A stretch of 34,285 nucleotides of DNA, taken from Gammaproteobacteria bacterium (GTDB taxonomy: Bacteria; Pseudomonadota; Gammaproteobacteria; Enterobacterales; Alteromonadaceae). Both the position numbers and the translations under genes were made by a program. The stretch is from assembly GCA_018815765.1 (NCBI GenBank), contig JAHIWM010000198.1, forward strand, positions 1 to 34,285. Reading direction: 5' to 3'. This document shows positions 1 through 8,567 of this stretch, piece after piece. The number at the start of each line of letters is the position of its first letter. The stretch's first letter is position 1. A model generated the notes under the pieces. It saw nothing but the letters and a program-made list of their open reading frames with translations. It was not told the DNA's origin and did not search any database.

Positions 1-345
1 AGCGTCGTGCGTTATCAGCAATTTCGTCAGCTCTATCAAACGCAAGCTGAACTGCAATTAGGTGGGGTATCAAGCCGTTGGTTACAACAATCCCTGCTGG
101 CCATCGACGCATTACAACAGGCTCCGGCTCTGGACTTGCCCCAATTGATTGTTCAGGCCACAGCAGATCCTGTGGTGGATAACCAAATGCAGCAACTTTA
201 TCAGCTGAAGCACTCACAACAAGGAAAGCCTTTTGAACTGGTGAAAGTTCAGGGTGCCTTGCATGAGATTATTTTTGAAAGTGACCCGCTGCGTAACCAG
301 TTATTCGCAGCACTCAATCGTTTTGTACTTCAACTCGGGCTCTGA
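1..345 (+). CDS. pldB: Lysophospholipase L2 (PldB-type alpha/beta hydrolase), 3' end only
   Basis: The reading frame is open from the first base of the window to TGA at 343-345, so this is the C-terminal ~114 residues of a gene that starts upstream. The tail carries two pieces of an alpha/beta-hydrolase catalytic site: the acid in ATADPVVDN and the histidine in GALHEIIFE. That spacing and wording match PldB, an inner-membrane lysophospholipase that removes the remaining acyl chain from lysophospholipids. The nucleophile Ser elbow would lie outside the window. A GTG at 7-9 is probably just an internal valine. It converges on fieF with only 22 bases between them. Assignment to hydrolase is firm; to PldB in particular it is good but rests on the C-terminal part alone. 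Confidence 0.8.
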   Translation, partial: SVVRYQQFRQLYQTQAELQLGGVSSRWLQQSLLAIDALQQAPALDLPQLIVQATADPVVDNQMQQLYQLKHSQQGKPFELVKVQGALHEIIFESDPLRNQLFAALNRFVLQLGL

Positions 346-367
346 ATACAACGCTTAGCGTGAATAA

Positions 368-1297
368 TCACTTCTGTTTCAGCTCGGATTCTGAATAAGG
401 TTCGGCATGAATAATAACTTCGGCTTGTTTATACAAAGCCATCAGTTGCTGCTCAGCCCGATCCACTATGGCATGAGCTGCTAGCAAAGATAAATCATCC
501 TGCAATACCAGCCGCAGCTGAATAAAGACATAAGGCCCAGCCTGACGGGTTTTTAACTGCTCTACTGCCAAAATTTCAGCTTGTGTCAGTAAGGTCTGCT
601 CTATACGTGTCAGCTGTTCAGCAGGTAATTGCTCGTCCAGTAAATGCTGCAATGCTTCTCTGGCAAGTTCATAAGCACTGTAAAGTAAATAACCACAAAT
701 CAGCACAGCCACCAGATTATCTACCCAAAGGAAGCTTTGGCTGGCCAGAAAGAGTGCAAACAGCACCAGCAGGTTCATCAGCAAATCACTGCGGTAGTGC
801 AGTAAATCGGCCTTGACAGCTAAAGAGCCGGTGCGCTGAATAATCCAGCGCTGTGCCAGTACCAGAGTCAGGGTTAGTAGCGCACAAAGCACGGTGATCC
901 ACATACCGAACTCCAGCTGCTGCACAACTTCCGTCTGATTAAAACGACTGAAGGTTTGAGTCAACAGCAGTAAAGCCGCACCTGTTAAAAAGGCAGCTTG
1001 TAACAAGGCCATCACAGCTTCAGCTTTACCATGGCCAAAACCATGATTGTCATCGGCAGGCCGCAAGGCATAACGCAGCACCGCGAAATTCAATACCGAA
1101 ACCAGTAAATCCATGGATGCATCAGTAAAAGATGCCAGCACAGAACTGGAGTTTGTTGCCAGCACAGCACTGAACTTCAGCAGCAGAATAGTTAAAGCAA
1201 TGGTCAGCGTCAGGTAACCTGAACGCTTCACCCAAAGTTGATAATCTGTGTTCTGAGTAGTTTGCTTGTTTATAGTGCTCACGCCAGCCTCTTTCAT
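368..1297 (-). CDS. fieF: Cation diffusion facilitator, FieF/YiiP-type Zn/Fe exporter
   Basis: A proton-coupled inner-membrane exporter of divalent metals (Zn, Fe, Cd) of the CDF family. The protein (~309 aa; E. coli FieF is 300 aa) has the family layout of six transmembrane helices followed by a cytosolic metal-binding domain. Metal-site residues are visible: the two Asp of SFTDASMD in helix 2 and the His and Asp of HYRSDLL in helix 5. The loop ADDNHGFGHGKAEA is almost identical to FieF. The C-terminal domain ends with an IIHAEP motif typical of the family. The start is uncertain: ATG at 1306 has no ribosome site, ATG at 1297 has a weak GGA, and a GTG at 1282 has AGAGG five bases upstream. 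It is divergent from trmL. Confidence 0.93.
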   Translation of the reverse strand: MKEAGVSTINKQTTQNTDYQLWVKRSGYLTLTIALTILLLKFSAVLATNSSSVLASFTDASMDLLVSVLNFAVLRYALRPADDNHGFGHGKAEAVMALLQAAFLTGAALLLLTQTFSRFNQTEVVQQLEFGMWITVLCALLTLTLVLAQRWIIQRTGSLAVKADLLHYRSDLLMNLLVLFALFLASQSFLWVDNLVAVLICGYLLYSAYELAREALQHLLDEQLPAEQLTRIEQTLLTQAEILAVEQLKTRQAGPYVFIQLRLVLQDDLSLLAAHAIVDRAEQQLMALYKQAEVIIHAEPYSESELKQK

Positions 1298-1366
1298 GAT
1301 CAGCATCCATAGGCATTGTACGCCAATTTTGATACACTCACAGCGCTTCAGATACTGGAAATCATC

Positions 1367-1834
1367 ATGTTAGACATAGTGTTATATGAACCTGAAATCC
1401 CGCCTAATACCGGCAATATTATCCGCCTTTGTGCCAATACGGGCTTTCGCCTGCATTTAATTGAGCCCTTAGGTTTTGCCTGGGACGACAAACGCATTAA
1501 AAGAGCTGGCCTGGATTATCACGAATTTGCTGATGTGAAACGTCATGCGAACTTTGCAGCCTTCTTAGCGGACGTCAAACCAACACGGGTTTTCGCCTGC
1601 ACCACCAAAGGCAGCAATCACCATAGCGATGCGGCGTATCAGTTGGGTGATGCGCTGGTATTTGGCCCTGAGAGCCGTGGTTTACCTGCAGATCTGCTGG
1701 CGACCTTACCCAAAGAGCAGTGGCTGCGTATTCCGATGACACCAGATAGCCGTTCGATGAACTTGTCCAACGCAGTGTCGGTATTTGTTTATGAATCATG
1801 GCGTCAGCTGGGTTATGCAGGTGCCAGGGCCTGA
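1367..1834 (+). CDS. trmL: tRNA (cytidine/uridine-2'-O)-methyltransferase TrmL
   Basis: A SPOUT-class methyltransferase that 2'-O-methylates the wobble nucleotide (position 34) of tRNA-Leu isoacceptors using SAM. At 155 aa it is close to E. coli TrmL (157 aa). The N-terminus [20 protein letters not shown] is the signature of the family, and the C-terminal knot is seen in [25 protein letters not shown] and VSVFVYE. I chose ATG at 1367 because the family begins MLDIVLYEP; the open frame extends 17 codons further upstream, but that extension has no resemblance to TrmL. It is divergent from fieF, sharing a ~70-base intergenic gap. Confidence 0.95.
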   Translation: MLDIVLYEPEIPPNTGNIIRLCANTGFRLHLIEPLGFAWDDKRIKRAGLDYHEFADVKRHANFAAFLADVKPTRVFACTTKGSNHHSDAAYQLGDALVFGPESRGLPADLLATLPKEQWLRIPMTPDSRSMNLSNAVSVFVYESWRQLGYAGARA

Positions 1835-1928
1835 GTTTGCATGCACGAATGACATAGGGCTATAGTGATACTCAGCTTGCTGATTTATCAAAACTTTTAA
1901 TAGAAAATTGTCCGGGGAATGAATTCAG

Positions 1929-4900
1929 ATGCTGCTGCGTTGCCTTAAATTTTGTCTGGCGCTTTGGCTTGTCTGCTGCAGCAGTGGTCTACACGCCTAT
2001 TTACAAGTGCAACCTATGGTGCACTCACGCCAGTCACAGCATTTAGCTATTGAGCTCTTTACTCAGGATAAATCCGGCTTGTTATGGTGGAGCACCAGCA
2101 CTCAGCTGCATCGCTTTGATGGCCATGATCATCAATCCTACAGCTTACCTGCCGAGTTACAAACTCAGGCTTTAGTCCAACTGCTGACTTTGGATCAACA
2201 TCAGTTATGGCTCGCCAGTGTCGATCAGCTTTGGTTGTTTGATCAAAAAAGTACGCAATTCCGCCGGATTTGGCAAAGTAAAGAGCCGATTAAGGCGTTG
2301 TTTTTATCCCTCAATGACGCTCCGTTGATTTTGACTGAACAGGAAATCTGGCAGTGGTCGGCCGAATCCAATGATGCGGCATTGTTATGGCGCAGCAGTA
2401 CCACAGCGGCGGGCTGGGCTCAGGGAGTCAGTGATGGCGTATCATTATGGCTCTGGTCCAAAGATGCCAAATTAGCCCGCTATGATTTAGCCAGTCAGAG
2501 CTGGCAACATTACCCGACGAATTTGCCGCAGCAAACCGACCTGGCTTTAGGGCCGGATCAACAGTTATGGCTGCTGGCACAAAATCAAACACTCTATCAG
2601 CTCAAACAGCAGCAACTTCAGCAGGTTGCCACACCAGATGATTTTTATGCCAGCGCATTGGAAGTAGATCCGCTAGGCCAGGTTTGGTTGCTATCGGCAA
2701 AAAAACTCTATTTGTACCAACCTGACACAGGGCGCTGGCAAACACAGCAGCTGGTACAACCCTGGGCTCAGTTATTTGCCGACCGCCACCAGAATATCTG
2801 GCTGGCAGATTCAGCCGGAGCTCTGGCTTTGGCTCAGTCTTCAGCTTTGGAAGTACAGGCCACCGATAAAACCTTATTATGGGATAACACGAATCAAAGC
2901 TGGCAACTGGATCAGCAGCATTTAGTGATGGTTAACCCACAGCAGGGTCAACAACAGACTTTAGCTTTCCCTTTTGCTTTGGAGCAGGTGAAAAAGTTTT
3001 GGTATCAACAACAGTATTTTATTTGGGTAGGCCAGCAAGTATGGCGTTATAACGAAAAAACAGCCAACTGGGTTTTGCTGCAACAGCAGCCGATAGTGGA
3101 TTTGACCCTTACTGACGATACCTTCTGGTACCTGACGCATCAAGGACTATGGCAATGGGATCCAACAGCTACAAATCCTGTATTAATCAGCGATCAGGCC
3201 AGCTGGGTATTAGTACGTTATCAGTCCGGACAGCTGTGGCTTTCCGGCAGTAACAGACTCTACTCCTATCAGTTGGCAGACCAGCAACTAAGCACATACA
3301 ACATCAGCAGCTGTAGCGTTCCACCTTGCCTGGATGTGCGGCAGGTTCTGGATTTAGTACCGGAACAACAAGGCTTGTGGCTGTTGACACCGGATCAGCT
3401 GTATCACTATGAAGCAGATCAAAACAACAACAAACTGACACTTACACTACAAAAGCAATGGCAGGTACCCTGGCAGCAACAACATATGCTGAAGCAGGAT
3501 CAACAGATCTGGCTCTGGTCCAGACAACAGCTTAGTTTGCTTGATCTGACCAGTCATTCTCTGCTGCAGTGGCAGCTGAATCAAGGGGAACATCTGCTGC
3601 CATTTCAGGCGCAACTGCTGAACAATCAGTTTTTGATCAACAGCTCCATTGGTCATTATCAGCTACCAGTCACTCAGCACAACCCCCTTGTCACAGCCAA
3701 TCCGCTGCGCCTGGAACTGCTTGCCGAAAATGGGCAACACCTGAAACAACAGGATCATCTGCTACAACTGGACAGTTGGGGTCCAGAACTGGAATTTCGT
3801 TTGAGCCATTACCCAACAGCAGGCAAACAGTGGAATTACTTTCGCTACAGTCTGAACCAGGCTCCGGCCGTGACGCTCACCTATCCGCAGCGCCAGTTCA
3901 AATTACAGCTGGACAACAGTGGTCAGTATCAACTCTCTATTGAAGCAAGTCAGGATCGCATGAGCTGGCTGCAGGCTGGCGATTACCAGCTGCAATTTAA
4001 CCGCTACTGGTGGATCCAACAAAGCTGGCTCTGGCTGATGCTGTTTTTATCTGTATTGATGCTCGCTCTGCTGTTATGGCGCTACCGTGTGCACCAAAAC
4101 CGTTTGCATCAAAGGCTGGAACAGCAGTTGATGATAAGCTCTTTGTTCGACAATACTCAGGATGCGGTGTGGTTAGGTGACGAACAACTACGTATTGAAA
4201 AAGTAAATCAGGCCTTTTGTCAGATCACTGGCTTTGATGCTAAACAAATGGAAGGTCAAACCCTACAGCTCTATACAGCACAGGGACATCAGACGGAGCT
4301 GCTGAAAACCATAGTGCAGCAGCTGCAGCAGTTCAGCTTCTGGCGTGGTGAAGTCTGGAGTAAAAAAGCCAATGGCGATAATTTTGCCTTGTCTTTAGCT
4401 ATTACTTTGCTATCAGGTAAAGGCGCACACGAACCTAAACTTTATCTGGCGATCTTTTCCGATGTGACTAACCGGAAGCTGAATGAACGTGAACTCCGTA
4501 AACTTAGCACCCGGGATCCGCTCACCCAACTGCCCAACCGCGCTTTGTTTCTGGAACATCTCGACAGAGCATTTTTCAGTTGCAGCAGCCGTTTCCCCCA
4601 CTTTGCGGTGTTGCTGGTTGATTTAGACCGTTTTGCCAAAATTAATGACTCCCTAGGCCACGACAGCGGTAACCTGTTGCTTCGAATGGTGGCAGAACGA
4701 CTACAAAAACAGCTGCCGGCAGGCTACATTCTGGCAAAATTAGGCATAGATGAATTTGCCATTCTGGTGCCATCCCATTTTAGTCTGGAGCAGTTTGATC
4801 TGTTGCTCAACCGTCTGAGCCTGCAGTTACTGCAGCAAATTCGTCAACCATTAGTATTGGGCGATTTGGAAATCACCCTGACGGCCAGTATCGGTATTGC

Positions 4901-5819
4901 GGTCTATCCTGACGATGGCCGCTCTTCGGATATTTTATTGCGCAGTGCCGATACAGCCTTGCACCATGCCAAACAAATGGGTCGCAACAATTCGCAATTT
5001 TTTAATGACAAGATGTTGCAGCGCACCCCGGAATATCTGGCGTTAGAAAGTGATTTATGGAGAGGGATCAGCCAGGGCGAATTCAAAGTGGTGTATCAGC
5101 CTAAATACAATGTCAGCAGCAATACCATAGTGGGTTATGAGGCTTTATGCCGCTGGCACAACCCAACCAGAGGTATGGTCTCCCCTGTGATGTTTATCCC
5201 TATTGCTGAAGAAAATGGCGTGATTATTCAGCTGGACCGGCTGGTATTCAGCCAGGTCTGTGCTCAAATCCAGCAATGGCAACAACAAGGCCGGATGCGT
5301 GGCCGTGTTGCGGTGAATTTGTCGGTACAACAGCTGCAGCAACCTGATTTACTGGATTTTTTACAACAGGAACTGCAGCACTATAAGCTGGACGCTAACC
5401 TGCTTGAGCTGGAAATCACCGAAACAGCCATGATGCGAGATGCAGATCACTGCCTTGAAGTGATGCATCAGCTTAAAGCTCTTGGTTTTACTCTGGCGCT
5501 GGATGATTTTGGTACCGGTTATTCGTCTTTGGGTTATCTGAAACGTTTCCCTATCGATACCTTAAAAATTGATCGGGCTTTTATCAAGGATATGGATACG
5601 TCCGAGCAAGACCGTAATATCACCTCCACCATTATCCGACTGGCTGGTTATCTGAAAATTGCGGTAGTCGCAGAAGGTGTTGAAACTGAAATGCAGGCGT
5701 ATTTACTGCACGTGATGGGATGTCAGGTGGTACAAGGTTATTTATTCAGCCCACCTGTCCATCCGGAACAAATTGCGTTGTTGTTAGATAAAGAACCGAA
5801 GAAAGAAAACGAATTGTAG
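1929..5819 (+). CDS. Membrane c-di-GMP phosphodiesterase: periplasmic propeller - PAS - degenerate GGDEF - EAL
   Basis: A 1296-aa sensor. Residues ~1-24 are a signal peptide. Residues ~25-580 are rich in W/Q/L blocks resembling the periplasmic two-component-regulator propeller, followed by a Y_Y_Y-like beta domain (~590-690). One transmembrane helix lies at ~699-718. The cytoplasmic part has a PAS domain (~735-850), a GGDEF domain (~860-1025) and an EAL domain (~1035-1285). The GGDEF signature reads LGIDEF, so the second glycine is replaced and cyclase activity is doubtful. The EAL domain looks active: YEALCRW, NLS, EITETAMM, LALDDFGTGYSSLGYLKRF, VAEGVET and QGYLFSPP are all present. I infer that it hydrolyses c-di-GMP in response to a periplasmic signal. 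GGGGA precedes the ATG. It stands alone, converging on gpsA across the 124-bp repeat. Confidence 0.9.
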   Translation: MLLRCLKFCLALWLVCCSSGLHAYLQVQPMVHSRQSQHLAIELFTQDKSGLLWWSTSTQLHRFDGHDHQSYSLPAELQTQALVQLLTLDQHQLWLASVDQLWLFDQKSTQFRRIWQSKEPIKALFLSLNDAPLILTEQEIWQWSAESNDAALLWRSSTTAAGWAQGVSDGVSLWLWSKDAKLARYDLASQSWQHYPTNLPQQTDLALGPDQQLWLLAQNQTLYQLKQQQLQQVATPDDFYASALEVDPLGQVWLLSAKKLYLYQPDTGRWQTQQLVQPWAQLFADRHQNIWLADSAGALALAQSSALEVQATDKTLLWDNTNQSWQLDQQHLVMVNPQQGQQQTLAFPFALEQVKKFWYQQQYFIWVGQQVWRYNEKTANWVLLQQQPIVDLTLTDDTFWYLTHQGLWQWDPTATNPVLISDQASWVLVRYQSGQLWLSGSNRLYSYQLADQQLSTYNISSCSVPPCLDVRQVLDLVPEQQGLWLLTPDQLYHYEADQNNNKLTLTLQKQWQVPWQQQHMLKQDQQIWLWSRQQLSLLDLTSHSLLQWQLNQGEHLLPFQAQLLNNQFLINSSIGHYQLPVTQHNPLVTANPLRLELLAENGQHLKQQDHLLQLDSWGPELEFRLSHYPTAGKQWNYFRYSLNQAPAVTLTYPQRQFKLQLDNSGQYQLSIEASQDRMSWLQAGDYQLQFNRYWWIQQSWLWLMLFLSVLMLALLLWRYRVHQNRLHQRLEQQLMISSLFDNTQDAVWLGDEQLRIEKVNQAFCQITGFDAKQMEGQTLQLYTAQGHQTELLKTIVQQLQQFSFWRGEVWSKKANGDNFALSLAITLLSGKGAHEPKLYLAIFSDVTNRKLNERELRKLSTRDPLTQLPNRALFLEHLDRAFFSCSSRFPHFAVLLVDLDRFAKINDSLGHDSGNLLLRMVAERLQKQLPAGYILAKLGIDEFAILVPSHFSLEQFDLLLNRLSLQLLQQIRQPLVLGDLEITLTASIGIAVYPDDGRSSDILLRSADTALHHAKQMGRNNSQFFNDKMLQRTPEYLALESDLWRGISQGEFKVVYQPKYNVSSNTIVGYEALCRWHNPTRGMVSPVMFIPIAEENGVIIQLDRLVFSQVCAQIQQWQQQGRMRGRVAVNLSVQQLQQPDLLDFLQQELQHYKLDANLLELEITETAMMRDADHCLEVMHQLKALGFTLALDDFGTGYSSLGYLKRFPIDTLKIDRAFIKDMDTSEQDRNITSTIIRLAGYLKIAVVAEGVETEMQAYLLHVMGCQVVQGYLFSPPVHPEQIALLLDKEPKKENEL

Positions 5820-5835
5820 GGGCTGGGCTTGCCCC
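5819..5835 (+). terminator. GC-rich hairpin right after the EAL gene
   Basis: GGGGC (5819-5823) and GCCCC (5831-5835) enclose a 7-base loop immediately after the stop codon. No T-run follows, so it may not act as an intrinsic terminator by itself; it could equally be a 3' stability structure or part of the adjoining repeat. Confidence 0.35.
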
Positions 5836-5860
5836 GCCCGTCTCAAATTCCAATTCAATT

Positions 5861-6150
5861 CGGGCAAGCAGCGCAGCCAACAAAGCTGCAGCTTCAAGTA
5901 CGGCGGCGAATACCCTAATTAGTTGGTGTTGCAGCGCGGCGGCAAGAGATTGAGACCCCAGGAGCATAGCTGTCTATGCGACTGGGGCGAGAGAGTGCAG
6001 GCAACAAAGCTGCGGCGCCAAATACGACGGGTAAGACCCTAAGTAATTGAAGTTGCAGCGCGGCGGCAAGTGCACGAGACCCCAGGAGCATAGTAGTCCT
6101 ATGTGACTGGGACGAGCAGCGCAGCCAACAAAGCTGCGGCTTCAAAGACG
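5861..6150. repeat. 124-bp tandem repeat (about 2.3 copies) with paired hairpins
   Basis: This gene-free stretch between two convergent genes is almost wholly repeat. The block beginning CAGCGCAGCCAACAAAGCTG recurs at 5869, 5993 (diverged) and 6117, an exact period of 124 bases. Each unit starts with a small hairpin, GCAGC-CAACAAA-GCTGC (weaker in unit 2). The two complete units also carry a longer one: CCCCAG-GA-GCATAG-loop-CTATGC-GA-CTGGGG at 5956-5987 and a variant at 6080-6112. In the second copy a G-C pair has become a G-T wobble, and the tandem GA/GA mismatch is kept. Short open frames exist on the minus strand here, but they simply follow the repeat. I believe similar sequences are dispersed in related genomes, but I cannot check this. 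Confidence 0.85.
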
Positions 6151-6159
6151 ACGGGTCTT

Positions 6160-7158
6160 TTATTCGTCGCGTTTTTCGCGGCCTAGTAGATCCATCGCCG
6201 CTAAACGCGCATCTTTGCCCTGATACAACACCTGGTAAATTTGCTCTGTAATAGGCATTTCCACACCTACACGTTGCGCCAGATTAAAGACTTCCTTGGC
6301 ATTACGATAACCTTCCACCACTTGACCTATGCTCGTCATGGCTTCGTCTACGCCTTTACCTTCTCCTAATAACAGACCAAAACGTCTGTTACGGGACTGG
6401 TTGTCGGTACAGGTTAAAACTAAGTCGCCTAAACCCGCCATGCCCATAAAGGTTTCTTTTTTTGCACCTAAAGCACAACCTAAACGGCACATTTCAGTTA
6501 AACCACGGGTAATTAACGCTGTGCGGGCATTGGCACCAAAGCCAATGCCATCGGCCATACCTGCACCTATAGCGATGACGTTTTTCACAGCACCACCGAG
6601 TTGCACGCCAATAAAATCAGGATTGGTATAGACCCTGAAGGTTTTAGTGCAATGCAATAAATCGGATAAGGTGGTAATAAATTCTGGATCAGTAGAGGAT
6701 AACGAAATAGCTGTCGGTAAACCTTTGGCCAGTTCTTTGGCAAAGGTTGGTCCTGACAACACAGCTAAGGACACTTCTTCGCCGAGGATTTCTTTGGCAA
6801 CATCCTGCAGCAAACGACCGGTTTCCGGCTCCAGACCTTTGGTGGCCCAGGCCACTCGGGCATGGGGCTGTAAATAAGGTTTAATTTGTCTTAGCGTGTC
6901 GGCAAAAGCATGGCTAGGCACAGACAATAAAATATCCCGGCATGCCCCTACTGCGTACGCCAGATCATCAGTCACAGCCAAAGAGTCAGGCAAGCGGATG
7001 TCCGGTAAATAGCGCTGATTCATCCGCTGTTCGCTCATCACACGAATATCATCGGCATTCCTGCCCCACAACAGAGTTGGGTTACCATTACGGGCCAGTG
7101 AAATAGCAAGGGCGGTCCCATACGAGCCCGCCCCTAACACAGCAATTGCAGCGTTCAT
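6160..7158 (-). CDS. gpsA: NAD(P)H-dependent glycerol-3-phosphate dehydrogenase
   Basis: Cytosolic enzyme that reduces dihydroxyacetone phosphate to sn-glycerol-3-phosphate, the backbone for phospholipids. At 332 aa it has the family's usual length. The N-terminal Rossmann motif is GAGSYG (residues 9-14), followed by the typical WGRN and LSVPSHAF segments. The catalytic region [16 protein letters not shown] contains the active-site lysine, and [11 protein letters not shown] and SRNRRFG complete the substrate site. It is last in the order yibN-grxC-secB-gpsA, with its ATG only one base after the secB stop, so translational coupling is likely. This order is the same as in E. coli. Its 3' end abuts the 124-bp repeat. 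Confidence 0.97.
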   Translation of the reverse strand: MNAAIAVLGAGSYGTALAISLARNGNPTLLWGRNADDIRVMSEQRMNQRYLPDIRLPDSLAVTDDLAYAVGACRDILLSVPSHAFADTLRQIKPYLQPHARVAWATKGLEPETGRLLQDVAKEILGEEVSLAVLSGPTFAKELAKGLPTAISLSSTDPEFITTLSDLLHCTKTFRVYTNPDFIGVQLGGAVKNVIAIGAGMADGIGFGANARTALITRGLTEMCRLGCALGAKKETFMGMAGLGDLVLTCTDNQSRNRRFGLLLGEGKGVDEAMTSIGQVVEGYRNAKEVFNLAQRVGVEMPITEQIYQVLYQGKDARLAAMDLLGREKRDE

Positions 7159-7159
7159 C

Positions 7160-7633
7160 TTAAGACTGTAGTTCTACGCCTTGCTGGGCCTGAGCTTCAG
7201 CTTGACGTTTTTGCACATATTGAGCAAATAAGGCATCAAAATTTACAGGTGCCAGATTCAGTTGTGGGAAAGTGCCGCGGTTTACCAGGTTAGACACCGC
7301 TTCGCGGGCATAAGGGAACAGAATGTTTGGGCAGAACGACGCTAACATATGCGCCATTTGTGCATCTTCCAGCACTGGCACGCTGAAAATACCAGCCTGC
7401 TGTACTTCACATAAAAACGCCACTTCTTCTTCAAGGCGAGCAGTTACAGTCAGAGATAACACCACTTCAAAGGTATTGTCGTCTAACTTTTCGCTACGTG
7501 TATCTAAGTCTAATTGAATAGCTGGCTGCCACTCTTTACGGAATATTGCCGGCGCGTTAGGTGACTCATAAGAAATGTCTTTGACGTAAATACGCTGGAT
7601 GGCAAATTGTTCAGAGGCTTGTTGTTCGGCCAT
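7160..7633 (-). CDS. secB: Protein-export chaperone SecB
   Basis: Homotetrameric cytosolic chaperone that keeps preproteins unfolded and delivers them to SecA. The 157-aa product matches the family length (155 aa in E. coli). Recognisable segments are [14 protein letters not shown] near the N-terminus, [11 protein letters not shown] in the middle and the [20 protein letters not shown] block, which forms part of the SecA/substrate surface, followed by [14 protein letters not shown] lies six bases before the ATG. It sits between grxC (52 bases upstream) and gpsA (one base downstream). Confidence 0.97.
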   Translation of the reverse strand: MAEQQASEQFAIQRIYVKDISYESPNAPAIFRKEWQPAIQLDLDTRSEKLDDNTFEVVLSLTVTARLEEEVAFLCEVQQAGIFSVPVLEDAQMAHMLASFCPNILFPYAREAVSNLVNRGTFPQLNLAPVNFDALFAQYVQKRQAEAQAQQGVELQS

Positions 7634-7685
7634 GATAAATCCTAGTTTTAATAATATTTAGTGATAGCTAAAAAGCCCGCTGCGG

Positions 7686-7943
7686 TTAAGCAGAGAGCAT
7701 CGCATTCAAAGTACCGGCATTTTCCAGTGCAAAAAGATCGTCACAACCACCGACATGAGTATCGCCAATAAAAATTTGCGGCACTGTGGTGCGGCCATTG
7801 GCCCGTTCAATCATAGCTGGACGCAACTCTGGCTGTTCATCGATTTTAATTTCGTCAAACTGCACGCCTTTTTGGCTTAATAACGCCTTAGCGCGAACAC
7901 AATAAGGACAATAGGCCTTAGTGTAAATAGTGACTTGTGCCAT
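7686..7943 (-). CDS. grxC: Glutaredoxin 3 (GrxC type)
   Basis: Small glutathione-dependent disulfide oxidoreductase of the cytosol. The 85-aa protein has the dithiol active site CPYC at residues 12-15 in the context YTKAYCPYC, the cis-proline segment TTVPQIFIG and the glutathione-contacting GGCDD. GGAG is five bases before the ATG. It lies 19 bases downstream of yibN and 52 bases upstream of secB on the same strand, and is probably co-transcribed with them. Confidence 0.96.
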   Translation of the reverse strand: MAQVTIYTKAYCPYCVRAKALLSQKGVQFDEIKIDEQPELRPAMIERANGRTTVPQIFIGDTHVGGCDDLFALENAGTLNAMLSA

Positions 7944-7962
7944 CTGGACTCCGACTTACGTT

Positions 7963-8391
7963 TTACTTTTTAACCACAGGCAGGTTTGCACCAGTCCAGG
8001 TATTCATGCCGCCCTGTAAAACAAAGACTTTTGTATAGCCTTGTTTGGTCAACGTAGCGGCTGCGCCTTGTGCAGACATACCTGCCTGACAGACTACTAT
8101 GATGGGTGCGTCTTTTTTGTTTTCAAGTCCTGCAACGGCTTGGCTGTTGATTTGTTCCGTTGTCAGATGACGTGCGCCGGTAATATGGCCCTTTTTAAAG
8201 TCTGCTTCAGTACGGATATCAATGACAGTGGCATCTTCTCTGTTCACCAGCAACGTCAGTTGAGTTGGACTAATTTGTTTTACCGAAGAAGTTAAGGATT
8301 TAATCCAACTGACGATTAAGGCTAAAAATAACGCCACCCATGCGGCGGTCAGGTACGGATGATTACTTAAAAAATCAATATATTGCTGCAT
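7963..8391 (-). CDS. yibN: Membrane-anchored rhodanese-like protein (YibN type)
   Basis: A single-domain rhodanese with an N-terminal membrane helix (about residues 14-32), so the domain probably sits at the cytosolic face. The candidate sulfur-carrying cysteine is C101 in IVVCQAGMSAQGAA. E. coli YibN has lost this cysteine, so this version may be catalytically competent. I chose ATG at 8391 because YibN proteins begin MQ followed by HP and the helix; an ATG three codons upstream (8400) is possible and neither has a strong ribosome site. It is first gene of the yibN-grxC-secB-gpsA run and divergent from gpmI, the same arrangement as in E. coli. The physiological sulfur donor or acceptor is not evident. 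Confidence 0.88.
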   Translation of the reverse strand: MQQYIDFLSNHPYLTAAWVALFLALIVSWIKSLTSSVKQISPTQLTLLVNREDATVIDIRTEADFKKGHITGARHLTTEQINSQAVAGLENKKDAPIIVVCQAGMSAQGAAATLTKQGYTKVFVLQGGMNTWTGANLPVVKK

Positions 8392-8434
8392 AAACACCAT
8401 TCTGTTTCATTTCAGGAGCAAAACTTTGCGGCCG

Positions 8435-8440
8435 AGTATA
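8435..8440 (-). promoter_or_regulatory. Possible -10 box for the yibN-grxC-secB-gpsA operon
   Basis: On the minus strand the sequence reads TATACT followed by a GC-rich stretch (CGGCCGC), about 44 bases upstream of the chosen yibN start. No good -35 box is visible at the right distance, so the call rests on the -10 match and location only. Confidence 0.35.
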
Positions 8441-8567
8441 CCTAGTTTGATAAAAGAATGCAGCATTGAAGCCCTATCCGTACTATTTCGTCACTGTTTT
8501 CACAGGAAAAACAAGGTAAGATAGGCTATCAAGCAATCTTTAAATGACAAAGCACGGAGCCATGAGT

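Noticed and set aside
5746-6145. Two overlapping minus-strand open frames with similar peptides (MLLGS..LAAALQ..L)
   Set aside because: Their similarity comes only from the 124-bp DNA repeat; there is no ribosome site and the frames overlap the EAL gene's end.
5861-6150. CRISPR array
   Set aside because: The repeat unit is 124 bases with no spacer structure, and no cas genes are nearby.
8041-8295. 84-codon plus-strand open frame inside yibN
   Set aside because: It is the antisense shadow of a conserved rhodanese gene and has no family similarity or ribosome site.
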